5,616 nucleotides of DNA from an uncultured Azospirillum sp. (GCA_946184595.1 CAMHFM010000057.1:1-5616), one strand, 5' to 3'. Positions 1 through 5,573 are shown, counted from the first letter of the stretch. Program-made: numbers and translations. Notes: generated by a model not told the origin, from the letters alone.

Positions 1-2590
1 TGAGGGCTCAATTTTTGCTAACTTCGATGAAGTTGAAATGGCTTTATTTGAAAAAACAGTTGATCTTCATGCAAAAATTAAATGCCGTATGGAATATGTC
101 AGCGATGACGGTGAATTTAAATACGGTATTGTTGATACAACACCGGGACGTATTATGGTTTCACAAATTTTACCGAAGCATAAAAATGTTCCGTTCTCTC
201 TGGTTAACCGCTTGGTTAAAAAGAAAGAAATCGGTGAAATTATCGATATCGTATATCGTCACTGTGGTCAAAAAGAGACATGTTTGTTCGTTGATAAAAT
301 TATGACTTTAGGTTTCACAAATGCTTGTAAGTCAGGTATTTCTTTCGGTAAGGATGACTTGATTGTTCCTGATGCTAAGAAAGAACTTATTGCTGAAACC
401 GAAGCTCAAGTTAAAGAATTCGAACAACAATATCAAAACGGTTTGATTACTAAAGGTGAAAAATATAACAAAGTGGTCGATATCTGGGCAAGTTGTACAG
501 ATAAAATCGCTGATGAAATGATGAAAAACATTTCTAAGACAGATCATGGTTATATTAACTCCGTTTATATGATGGCTCACTCCGGCGCTCGTGGTTCTGC
601 TGCTCAAATGCGTCAGTTAGCTGGTATGCGTGGTTTGATGGCTAAGCCGAATGGTGAAATTATTGAACAACCAATTATCTCAAACTTTAAAGAAGGTTTG
701 ACGGTGTTGGAATATTTCAATTCTACCCACGGTGCTCGTAAAGGTTTGGCCGATACCGCTTTGAAGACAGCTAACTCCGGTTACTTAACCCGTCGTTTGG
801 TTGATGTTGCGCAAGATGTTGTTATTACAGAAACAGATTGCGGAACAGAGCGTGGCATTATTGTTCGTCCGGTTGTTGATGGCGGTAATGTTATTGTTTC
901 TATCGGTGAACGTATTTTGGGTCGTACAATCCAAGAAGATATTGTTCATCCGGAAACCGGTGAAATTTTGGTTCACAAAGGCAAATTGATTGATGAAAAC
1001 GATGTTGATGTCGTTGAAAAAGCCGGCGTTGAACAAGTTAAGATCCGTTCAGTTTTGACTTGCGAAAGCGAACATGGTGTTTGCGCAGCTTGTTACGGTC
1101 GTGACTTGGCTCGCGGTACACCGGTTAATGTCGGTGAAGCTGTCGGTGTTATCGCCGCTCAATCAATCGGTGAACCTGGTACCCAATTAACCATGCGTAC
1201 TTTCCACATTGGTGGTGCTGCTTCTAAATCTGCTGAACAAGCAAGTGTCGAAGTTCCATTTGCCGGTGAATTGAAGCTAGAAAACAATCATACTGTTACA
1301 GATTCTGAAGGACATTTAATTGTTCTGTCTCGTAACTGTGAAGTTGTTATTGTCGATGCTCAAGGTCGTGAAAAATCTCGTCACCGTGTTCCTTACGGTA
1401 CTAAGATTTTGGCAAAAGAAGGTGCTAAAGTTAAAAAAGGACAGAAGATTGCCGAGTGGGATCCGTTTACTATTCCGGTTATTACTGAAAAAGCCGGTAA
1501 GATTGAACTGGTCGACTTAATCAATAACGTTTCTGTTAAAGAAAGTGTAGATGAAACAACCGGTATCGTTTCTAAGGTTGTTGTTGATTGGCGTTCTAAT
1601 TCAGCTAGTGCCGGTTTGAAACCGAGTATTATGTTGAAGGATGCTAAAGGTAAACACATTACTTATGAATCAGGTAAAGAAGTTCGTTACTATATGTCTG
1701 TTGATGCTATTTTAACAGTTGAAAATGGTGATGAAGTTAAAGTCGGTGATGTTATCGCTCGTATCCCGAGAGAAAGCTCTAAGACAAAAGATATTACCGG
1801 TGGTTTGCCACGTGTTGCTGAGTTGTTTGAAGCTCGTCGTCCTAAGGATCAGGCTTTGATTTCTGATGTTGACGGTATGGTCGAGTTTGGTAAAGACTAC
1901 AAAGCAAAACAACGTATTACTGTTGTTCCGACAAAAGGTAATCCGGTTGAATACTTGATTCCTAAGGGACATCACTTGGTTGTTCAAGACGGTGATATCG
2001 TTAAGAAAGGCGATATGCTGGTTGAAGGAACACCTGCACCGCATGATATTTTACGCGTTTTAGGTGTTGAAAAATTAGCAGAATACTTGGTTAAAGAAGT
2101 TCAAGACGTTTACCGTCTGCAAGGTGTTAAGATTAACGATAAACATATTGAGGTTATCGTTTCTCAAATGTTGCGCAAGGTAGAAGTTACTGAACCAGGT
2201 GATACCACTTTCTTAGTCGGTGAACAGGTTGATCGTGATGTCTTTGAGGCAGAGAATGCTAAGATTATCGCTGAAAACGGTAATCCTGCAGTTGCAGATC
2301 CTGTCTTGTTAGGTATTACGAAGGCTTCTTTACAGACCAAGTCCTTTATTTCAGCTGCATCATTCCAAGAGACAACTCGTGTCTTAACGGAAGCTGCTGT
2401 TGAGGGTAAAGTTGATAGCCTTGACGGTTTGAAAGAAAACGTCATCGTTGGTCGTTTGATCCCAGCCGGTACCGGTACCGTTCTGCGCTCACTCAAGAAA
2501 GTGGCTGCTCAGAATGATAAAGAAATACAGGCTCTGAAAGAGGAAGAAGCTGCTCAGGCTCAAGCTCAGATAGAGAATAAAGCTGAGTAA
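1..2590 (+). CDS. rpoC: DNA-directed RNA polymerase subunit beta' (5'-truncated by window edge)
   Basis: This is the large catalytic subunit of RNA polymerase, which with RpoB forms the active-site cleft of the core enzyme. The reading frame is open from base 2, so the gene begins upstream; 862 codons are visible. Numbering these from 1, codons 194-216 are the F-loop (SGARGSAAQMRQLAGMRG), about 231-268 the bridge helix (EYFNSTHGARKGLADTALK), and 380-405 the trigger-loop region with MRTFHIGG and its catalytic His402. The second zinc site is complete: Cys280, then Cys354, Cys361 and Cys364 in CX6CX2C spacing. Adding 534 gives E. coli residues 814, 888, 895, 898 and 936, so the fragment is nearly colinear with E. 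coli RpoC. The Mg-binding NADFDGD motif lies upstream of the window. The C terminus has the conserved GLKENVIVGRLIPAGTG, then a variable Glu/Ala/Gln-rich tail. Codon use is strongly biased (GGT, CGT, GTT), as expected for a highly expressed gene. Confidence 0.99.
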   Translation, partial: EGSIFANFDEVEMALFEKTVDLHAKIKCRMEYVSDDGEFKYGIVDTTPGRIMVSQILPKHKNVPFSLVNRLVKKKEIGEIIDIVYRHCGQKETCLFVDKIMTLGFTNACKSGISFGKDDLIVPDAKKELIAETEAQVKEFEQQYQNGLITKGEKYNKVVDIWASCTDKIADEMMKNISKTDHGYINSVYMMAHSGARGSAAQMRQLAGMRGLMAKPNGEIIEQPIISNFKEGLTVLEYFNSTHGARKGLADTALKTANSGYLTRRLVDVAQDVVITETDCGTERGIIVRPVVDGGNVIVSIGERILGRTIQEDIVHPETGEILVHKGKLIDENDVDVVEKAGVEQVKIRSVLTCESEHGVCAACYGRDLARGTPVNVGEAVGVIAAQSIGEPGTQLTMRTFHIGGAASKSAEQASVEVPFAGELKLENNHTVTDSEGHLIVLSRNCEVVIVDAQGREKSRHRVPYGTKILAKEGAKVKKGQKIAEWDPFTIPVITEKAGKIELVDLINNVSVKESVDETTGIVSKVVVDWRSNSASAGLKPSIMLKDAKGKHITYESGKEVRYYMSVDAILTVENGDEVKVGDVIARIPRESSKTKDITGGLPRVAELFEARRPKDQALISDVDGMVEFGKDYKAKQRITVVPTKGNPVEYLIPKGHHLVVQDGDIVKKGDMLVEGTPAPHDILRVLGVEKLAEYLVKEVQDVYRLQGVKINDKHIEVIVSQMLRKVEVTEPGDTTFLVGEQVDRDVFEAENAKIIAENGNPAVADPVLLGITKASLQTKSFISAASFQETTRVLTEAAVEGKVDSLDGLKENVIVGRLIPAGTGTVLRSLKKVAAQNDKEIQALKEEEAAQAQAQIENKAE

Positions 2591-2620
2591 AATACTTTTC
2601 TGTTCAGAATGCAGATCATA

Positions 2621-2651
2621 AAAAAAAGGGACTCTTTCGAGCCCCTTTTTT
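2621..2651 (+). terminator. Intrinsic terminator of rpoC
   Basis: An A-run is followed by GGG-a-CTC, a TTTC loop, GAG-c-CCC and six T residues. The GGG/CCC and CTC/GAG arms pair around one A·C mismatch, and the flanking A-run and T-run extend the stem. It begins 30 bases after the rpoC stop codon, so the rpoBC transcript should end here. Confidence 0.88.
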
Positions 2652-2671
2652 ATTTTTTTCTAAATTTAAAC

Positions 2672-2700
2672 TTGCAATCTCCTGTGGGGTTATTTATAAC
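2672..2700 (+). promoter_or_regulatory. Sigma-70-type promoter for the 84-residue orphan gene
   Basis: TTGCAA (2672-2677) and TATAAC (2695-2700) are separated by 17 bases. They match the -35 and -10 consensus at 4/6 and 5/6 positions. The expected start site near 2706-2708 gives a leader of about 42 bases to the ATG at 2749. Its place between the rpoC terminator and the next gene supports it; there is no direct evidence of transcription. Confidence 0.6.
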
Positions 2701-2748
2701 TATAGGCATGTAATTTTATTATTTTTCTAATTTTTAAAACGTATTTTT

Positions 2749-3003
2749 ATGAATGCTAGAGATTTGGTTGCATGTGTGTTGTCTTGTCAAAGCATGCAGG
2801 TAGTGGTAGATTGCACTCACCTTCCGGTTAGTGATGTTAACAAGACTGAAATGAAAGAGGCTTATGAAGCATTGTCCACCACAGAGCAATGGCTTTTCAA
2901 AAGCAGAGTGAACCGATACGCTATTGCTTCTGCGCATGGAACAACTCCGGAGGCTAAGCAACAGCTCAAAATGTTACAAGCTGTTCAAGAAGCTATTAAG
3001 TAG
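2749..3003 (+). CDS. Hypothetical protein, 84 residues
   Basis: I do not recognise this protein. It is small and soluble in character, with no signal peptide or membrane segment. The first part has three cysteines (Cys9, Cys13, Cys22). The second half (about 32-84) is charged, rich in Lys, Glu, Gln and Ala, and probably helical, with a single Trp48. That it is a gene rests on context: a well-spaced promoter lies just upstream (2672-2700) and an excellent intrinsic terminator begins 16 bases after the stop. No Shine-Dalgarno sequence precedes the ATG, where the leader is AT-rich (TTTTAAAACGTATTTTT). The next in-frame ATG, at 2794, has none either, so the first ATG is kept. It is transcribed separately from rpoC and from the lipoprotein gene. 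A lineage-restricted protein is the likeliest reading; a spurious frame is less likely. Confidence 0.7.
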   Translation: MNARDLVACVLSCQSMQVVVDCTHLPVSDVNKTEMKEAYEALSTTEQWLFKSRVNRYAIASAHGTTPEAKQQLKMLQAVQEAIK

Positions 3004-3018
3004 CAGAGGTAAGATTTT

Positions 3019-3049
3019 AATCTCTCATAGAAATATGAGGGATTTTTTT
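3019..3049 (+). terminator. Intrinsic terminator of the 84-residue orphan gene
   Basis: An 11-bp stem (AATCTCTCATA with TATGAGGGATT, one T·G wobble) closes a GAAA tetraloop and runs into seven T residues. This is a textbook Rho-independent terminator, 16 bases after the TAG stop at 3001-3003. Confidence 0.9.
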
Positions 3050-3053
3050 ATGC

Positions 3054-3082
3054 TTGCATTCTTTTTTGAATCTTTTTACAGT
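3054..3082 (+). promoter_or_regulatory. Probable promoter of the YiaD-like lipoprotein gene
   Basis: TTGCAT (3054-3059) and TACAGT (3077-3082) lie 17 bases apart, just after the preceding terminator. The matches are 3/6 and 4/6, so the call rests partly on spacing, position and the CTTGCA core shared with other promoters in the window. The predicted leader is about 22 bases and contains the AAGGAG site at 3100-3105. Confidence 0.5.
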
Positions 3083-3111
3083 AAGTGTAGTTTTTTTGTA
3101 AGGAGATAAAA

Positions 3112-3750
3112 ATGAAAAAAATAATTGTTATGTTTATGCTGGTTTCTTTTATTAGTGCTTGTGCAACAGATCCGTACACCGGAGAAAGCAAAGTTTCTAA
3201 AACAGCTTGGGGAACAGGTATTGGCGCTGTTGCCGGTGCCGGAATCGGTGCTTTGGTCGGTGGTAAAAAAGGAGCTGCCTGGGGAGCTGGAATTGGTGCT
3301 GCCGCAGGTGCCGGAACAGGTGCTTATATGGATGTTCAAGCGCGTAAATTACGCCAAGAGCTGTTAAATACCGGTGTTCAAGTTTCTACCGAAAACGGTC
3401 AAATTCGTTTGATTATGCCGAGTAATATTACTTTTGATACAGATTCCGCTGTTTTTAAAACATCATTTAATCCGATTTTAGACTCGGTTGCAAAAGTTTT
3501 TGCCGAATATGATAAGACAAATGTTCAGATTACAGGACATACAGATAGTACAGGTACTTTAGCTCATAACCAGACATTATCTCAAAAAAGAGCTTCTGCT
3601 GTCGCTACTTATTTGATAAATCGCGGTATTTCTGCTTCACGTATTAGTGCTGCCGGAATGGGCCCATCTTATCCTGTTGCCTCAAACGATACAGCTGCAG
3701 GGAGAGAGCAGAATAGACGGGTTGAGATATCAATCATCCCAATGCAATAG
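3112..3750 (+). CDS. yiaD: YiaD-like outer-membrane lipoprotein, glycine zipper plus OmpA domain
   Basis: This is a 212-residue envelope lipoprotein expected to sit in the outer membrane and hold peptidoglycan noncovalently. The signal peptide (1-16) ends in the lipobox ISAC, with lipidated Cys17. The next residues are Ala-Thr-Asp, and no Asp follows the Cys directly, which suits outer-membrane sorting. Residues 34-71 form a glycine zipper with repeated GxGxxxG spacing. Residues about 100-210 are an OmpA C-terminal domain, with ITGHTDSTG, LSQKRASAV and NRRVEI. Asp145 and Arg160 are 15 residues apart, as are the diaminopimelate-binding Asp and Arg of E. coli OmpA. Length, domain order and local motifs (DPYTGE, YMDVQ, ITFD) match E. 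coli YiaD closely, so the symbol is given by resemblance. The start is fixed by AAGGAG six bases upstream. In E. coli, YiaD is linked to suppression of BamD defects; that role here is inference. Confidence 0.93.
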   Translation: MKKIIVMFMLVSFISACATDPYTGESKVSKTAWGTGIGAVAGAGIGALVGGKKGAAWGAGIGAAAGAGTGAYMDVQARKLRQELLNTGVQVSTENGQIRLIMPSNITFDTDSAVFKTSFNPILDSVAKVFAEYDKTNVQITGHTDSTGTLAHNQTLSQKRASAVATYLINRGISASRISAAGMGPSYPVASNDTAAGREQNRRVEISIIPMQ

Positions 3751-3752
3751 GG

Positions 3753-3786
3753 AAATCTTGTATAATGGATTATTAATACAGATTTT
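3753..3786 (+). terminator. Possible AT-rich terminator of the YiaD-like gene
   Basis: AAATC (3753-3757) pairs with GATTT (3781-3785), TGTAT (3759-3763) with ATACA (3776-3780), and AAT with ATT (3764-3766 with 3772-3774). There are single-base bulges and a five-base loop. Only four T residues follow and the stem is almost all A-T, so this is a weak candidate. No better terminator follows the stop at 3750. Confidence 0.3.
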
Positions 3787-3788
3787 GC

Positions 3789-3840
3789 GAGTAGGGAAAA
3801 TGCTCACGTACGCTTTTAGTACGCTCCGCTTTTCCCTCTC
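3789..3840. repeat. Imperfect inverted repeat, candidate interspersed palindromic element
   Basis: The outer arms are GAG-t-AGGGAAAA (3789-3800) and TTTTCCCTCTC (3830-3840), pairing 11 bp with one bulged T. A two-base GC/GC step follows, then an asymmetric internal loop. The inner stem is CGTAC (3807-3811) with GTACG (3819-3823), closing a seven-base loop. Neither side is followed by a T-run, so it does not look like an ordinary terminator. The built-in mismatches resemble REP or MITE-type palindromes. Whether it recurs in the genome cannot be seen from one copy. Confidence 0.6.
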
Positions 3841-4056
3841 TTAAATCTTATTACTAATCTCATTCTCCAAGATTTCTATAATTCTTGCAAATAAGAAAGA
3901 CATCTCAGGGTTATGGACTGCGGTGTTTTTTTTGTTTCTGAATCCAATAATTCCTCTCTTTTGTAAATAACGCGCCCGCCCTAACCCTCTCTCGGCCAGG
4001 AAGGGAATATGTAGATTTTTTGCAAAAAAATTGACAAAAAAATAGTTGTGTGAGCC
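3841..4056 (-). pseudogene. Startless 71-codon open stretch, possible gene remnant
   Basis: On the minus strand a frame is open from an in-frame stop at 4059-4057 down to a TAA at 3843-3841. There is no ATG, GTG or TTG before codon 52. The translation reads like protein, especially its last ~50 residues: basic RGLGRARYLQKRG, then RNKKNTAVHNPEMSFL, then a helix-like ARIIEILENEISNKI. I cannot name a family. The stop codon directly abuts the inverted repeat at 3789-3840, which suggests that the two may belong to one element. The coding strand is GC-rich around 3969-4012 compared with its surroundings. It could be the decayed 3' end of a gene, part of an interspersed repeat, or chance; a 41-codon open frame also exists on the opposite strand. 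Confidence 0.35.
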
Positions 4057-4074
4057 TTAAAAATGTGATATAGT
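4046..4074 (+). promoter_or_regulatory. Probable promoter of the small membrane protein gene
   Basis: TATAGT (4069-4074) matches the -10 consensus at 5/6 positions. TTGTGT (4046-4051) lies 17 bases upstream as a weak -35 (3/6). A start near 4081 leaves a leader of about 40 bases. A perfect TTGACA at 4031-4036 has no -10 box at workable spacing; the nearest, CTTAAA or TTAAAA, needs 19-20 bases. Confidence 0.45.
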
Positions 4075-4120
4075 TGGTGCTGAAAATAAATTAAATTGTC
4101 TATTATTAAAAATAAAAAAC

Positions 4121-4582
4121 ATGAAAGAAAAAATTAAAGTGTTTGCCCAGAAATGCTGTTTCTGGATGTGTGTGTTACTTGGGATAGTGGTAACCTTAGT
4201 TTTTCTTGCCGGGGGTGCATCCTATTTTATCCCAGAGTTGGATTTCATGAATGCAGCTGTGTTCTCTATCGTTCCAATGGTTGCAACTTTTTTCTATCTT
4301 CAAAGTAAGAAAGAAAAAATGATATCAGAAATGTATATTGACATCGAACAAAAGAAATTTTTTGTCTGTTGTATGGTGTGGATATTTCGGGCAGTCATTA
4401 TGACTATGTTTGTCATAGTGATTTGCGTTCTTATCGGCGTACTATATCTTTTGCTGTGGTACTTATGCGCAAAAGGTGTAGAATTTCTGATTGGAAAGAA
4501 TATTTTACATTCAAAGATTACAATACTTGTCATGCTGATGGGATATGCATCGTTGGTGTACACTCTATTTCAAAAAGAATAA
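4121..4582 (+). CDS. Small multi-pass inner-membrane protein, unknown function
   Basis: I do not recognise the family of this 153-residue, very hydrophobic protein. A short Lys-rich N terminus (MKEKIKVFAQK) precedes the first membrane segment at about 14-36. A second spans about 43-60, followed by a positive patch (SKKEKM). A long hydrophobic stretch, about 80-116, could be one long or two short segments and holds Arg90. A last segment lies at about 132-149. Lysines at 2-11, 63-66 and 78-79 suggest a cytoplasmic N terminus and a cytoplasmic loop after the second segment. Seven cysteines sit in or next to the membrane segments (12, 13, 17, 83, 84, 102, 116), which is many for this size. No Shine-Dalgarno site precedes the ATG; the leader is AT-rich (AAAAATAAAAAACATG). 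A strong terminator starts two bases after the stop, which supports a real gene. Confidence 0.75.
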   Translation: MKEKIKVFAQKCCFWMCVLLGIVVTLVFLAGGASYFIPELDFMNAAVFSIVPMVATFFYLQSKKEKMISEMYIDIEQKKFFVCCMVWIFRAVIMTMFVIVICVLIGVLYLLLWYLCAKGVEFLIGKNILHSKITILVMLMGYASLVYTLFQKE

Positions 4583-4583
4583 T

Positions 4584-4612
4584 AAAGAGGGGCGGTTGCT
4601 CCTCTTTTTTTT
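4584..4612 (+). terminator. Intrinsic terminator of the membrane protein gene
   Basis: A 10-bp stem (AAAGAGGGGC with GCTCCTCTTT, one G·T wobble) closes a GGTT loop. The closing T residues run on as an eight-T tract to 4612. It begins two bases after the TAA at 4580-4582. Confidence 0.9.
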
Positions 4613-4618
4613 GGCACT

Positions 4619-4648
4619 AAAAAACCCGCGTGATAACGGCGGGTTTTT
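4619..4648 (-). terminator. rpmJ: Terminator of rpmJ, possibly bidirectional
   Basis: CCCGC (4625-4629) and GCGGG (4639-4643) pair around a nine-base loop, flanked by six A residues on the left and five T residues on the right. Read on the minus strand it lies 29 bases after the rpmJ stop and ends in six T residues, so it should terminate rpmJ. Its near symmetry means that it could also back up the plus-strand terminator at 4584-4612. Confidence 0.82.
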
Positions 4649-4677
4649 GAAACTTTTCTAATTTTTAAATTATCAAA

Positions 4678-4803
4678 TTATCCCTGACGAGCTTTGAGCT
4701 TAGGGTTCTTTTTGTTGATAACATAAACGCGACCTTTGCGGCGAACTAACTTGCAGTCTTTATCGCGTACTTTCTTAGATTTCAAAGAACTGTAAATTTT
4801 CAT
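4678..4803 (-). CDS. rpmJ: 50S ribosomal protein bL36, zinc-free type
   Basis: This is a 41-residue component of the large ribosomal subunit that binds 23S rRNA. Translation of the minus strand from the ATG at 4803 begins MKIYSSLKSKK and continues with LVRRKGRVYVINKKNPKLKA, ending RQG. The RRKGRVYVI core and the KARQG end are diagnostic. The zinc-binding form has three cysteines and a histidine; here a single Cys17 remains, so this is the C-minus (YkgO-like) form that I recall as usual in alphaproteobacteria. AAGGA lies eight bases before the start (minus strand, 4810-4815 region). The gene stands alone, away from the large ribosomal-protein operon, between its own promoter and terminator. 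It converges on the membrane-protein gene and diverges from the secreted-protein gene. Confidence 0.96.
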   Translation of the reverse strand: MKIYSSLKSKKVRDKDCKLVRRKGRVYVINKKNPKLKARQG

Positions 4804-4834
4804 TGTTTTTTCCTTATTATAGACGTTTAGCAGT

Positions 4835-4863
4835 CTTTTAAGCTAAAACATCGGCTTTGTCAA
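4835..4863 (-). promoter_or_regulatory. rpmJ: Promoter of rpmJ
   Basis: Read on the minus strand, a perfect TTGACA (4863-4858) is followed after 17 bases by TAAAAG (4840-4835), a 4/6 match to the -10 consensus. A start near 4828 gives a leader of about 25 bases that includes the AAGGA ribosome-binding site. The perfect -35 suits a ribosomal-protein gene. Confidence 0.65.
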
Positions 4864-4902
4864 CCTTAATTTTGGTTTTTGGGTGTTTTTTTAAGATATC
4901 TT

Positions 4903-4930
4903 TTGCTTTTTAATCTGATTTTTTTATAAT
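4903..4930 (+). promoter_or_regulatory. Promoter of the secreted 195-residue protein gene
   Basis: A perfect TATAAT (4925-4930) follows TTGCTT (4903-4908) after 16 bases; a 17-base alternative -35 is TTTGCT at 4902. The predicted start near 4937 falls at the upstream TTG codon (4936), so only the ATG at 4954 would have a usable leader with its AAGGAG. It stands divergent to the rpmJ promoter. Confidence 0.65.
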
Positions 4931-4953
4931 GGGCCTTGTTTAAGGAGTGTTAT

Positions 4954-5541
4954 ATGAGATTTTTAAGTATTTTATTTTTGGGAGTCTTTAGTGTTTTTCA
5001 AGTGCAAGCACAGGAAATTGTTGCTTTAGAGGAAGACGGTCCCGTTTCTTATATGGATGAGGTTAAGGCATTGGGGGCTGTTGCCGGACAGGGGTTGGCC
5101 TGCAATTCTACCAGAATAGATACTTTTGAGATGATTGCTCGCGTGATTTTAATTACGAAAGCGCGTTCAAATGCTGAGCAGGCTGCCGGAATGCGCGCTT
5201 ATAATGAAGAAAAAGCCAATGCTTATATTTCTAAACAGTTAGATGGTTTTTATGAATGTTCTCAAATTGTGAGACGTTTTGATAATCAGGCAATTTTTGA
5301 GGCAAAAATTTATGCTGATGGAACTATTCAAATGCCAGATGGTGCTCTTTATACCCCTCGCGCGCCTTATGATGCAACGGCCGTTAACCGTGAAGATAAG
5401 GCTCAAGTTCAGCAGGCTAAGGAAATTTATCAAAATGCAGGAAAGCGTAAAATTGGTAAAGTTCACTTGAATACAGGTGTCGATGGAAATACACCACCGC
5501 TATATACCGGTTCAAGAGCTCCGCTGTTAAGTGGGTATTAA
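4954..5541 (+). CDS. Secreted (probably periplasmic) protein of unknown function
   Basis: This is a 195-residue exported protein whose family I cannot name. The start is the ATG at 4954, six bases after AAGGAG (4942-4947); the in-frame TTG at 4936 lies upstream of that site and near the predicted transcript start. A classical signal peptide covers residues 1-19 (MRFLSILFLGVF core), with likely cleavage in VQA|QE. There is no lipobox. Mature residues 35-105 look helical and Ala/Glu-rich (for example AEQAAGMRAYNEEKANAYI) and are bracketed by the only two cysteines, Cys50 and Cys102, which could form a periplasmic disulfide. Then follows a probable beta stretch (AIFEAKIYADGTIQMPDG), the conspicuous YTPRAPYDAT, and a Pro/Gly-rich C terminus. 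No terminator is obvious after the stop. Confidence 0.85.
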   Translation: MRFLSILFLGVFSVFQVQAQEIVALEEDGPVSYMDEVKALGAVAGQGLACNSTRIDTFEMIARVILITKARSNAEQAAGMRAYNEEKANAYISKQLDGFYECSQIVRRFDNQAIFEAKIYADGTIQMPDGALYTPRAPYDATAVNREDKAQVQQAKEIYQNAGKRKIGKVHLNTGVDGNTPPLYTGSRAPLLSGY

Positions 5542-5545
5542 TTGC

Positions 5546-5573
5546 TTGCAAGTTCGCTTTTTTTCTATATACT
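5546..5573 (+). promoter_or_regulatory. Promoter of the gene starting at 5610
   Basis: TTGCAA (5546-5551) and TATACT (5568-5573) are separated by 16 bases and match the consensus at 4/6 and 5/6. The -35 sits in the palindrome CTTGCAAG. Its position suggests that the downstream gene is transcribed independently of the 195-residue protein gene. Confidence 0.58.

Noticed and set aside
1712..2496. Two 110-codon antisense frames inside rpoC (1712-2044 and 2164-2496)
   Set aside because: rpoC is certain here. Its biased codon use leaves the complementary strand open by chance, and neither frame has a ribosome-binding site or a recognisable product.
3761..3766. TATAAT just after the YiaD-like gene
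   Set aside because: No -35 box lies 16-18 bases upstream (the sequence there is CCCAAT-like), no intact plus-strand gene follows closely, and the bases take part in a hairpin.
3845..3968. Plus-strand open frame of about 41 codons opposite the startless minus-strand frame
   Set aside because: It is shorter, has no start codon and no ribosome-binding site. The minus-strand frame is longer and reads more like protein.
3990..4010. CCCTCTCTCGGCCAGGAAGGG as a terminator hairpin
   Set aside because: The arms pair with a C·A mismatch and a wobble and no T-run follows on either strand, so this is not supported as a terminator.
4031..4036. Perfect TTGACA before the membrane protein gene
   Set aside because: At 16-18 bases downstream there is no -10-like hexamer. 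It sits in a poly-A stretch and is probably fortuitous.
4816..4821. TATAAT on the minus strand just before rpmJ
   Set aside because: As a -10 box it would start the transcript beyond the AAGGA site and has no fitting -35. The TTGACA-17-TAAAAG pair upstream is preferred.
4936..4953. In-frame TTG start six codons upstream of the secreted protein
   Set aside because: It lies before the AAGGAG site and at about the predicted transcript start. It would also put MFKECY before an otherwise classical signal peptide. The ATG at 4954 is better.
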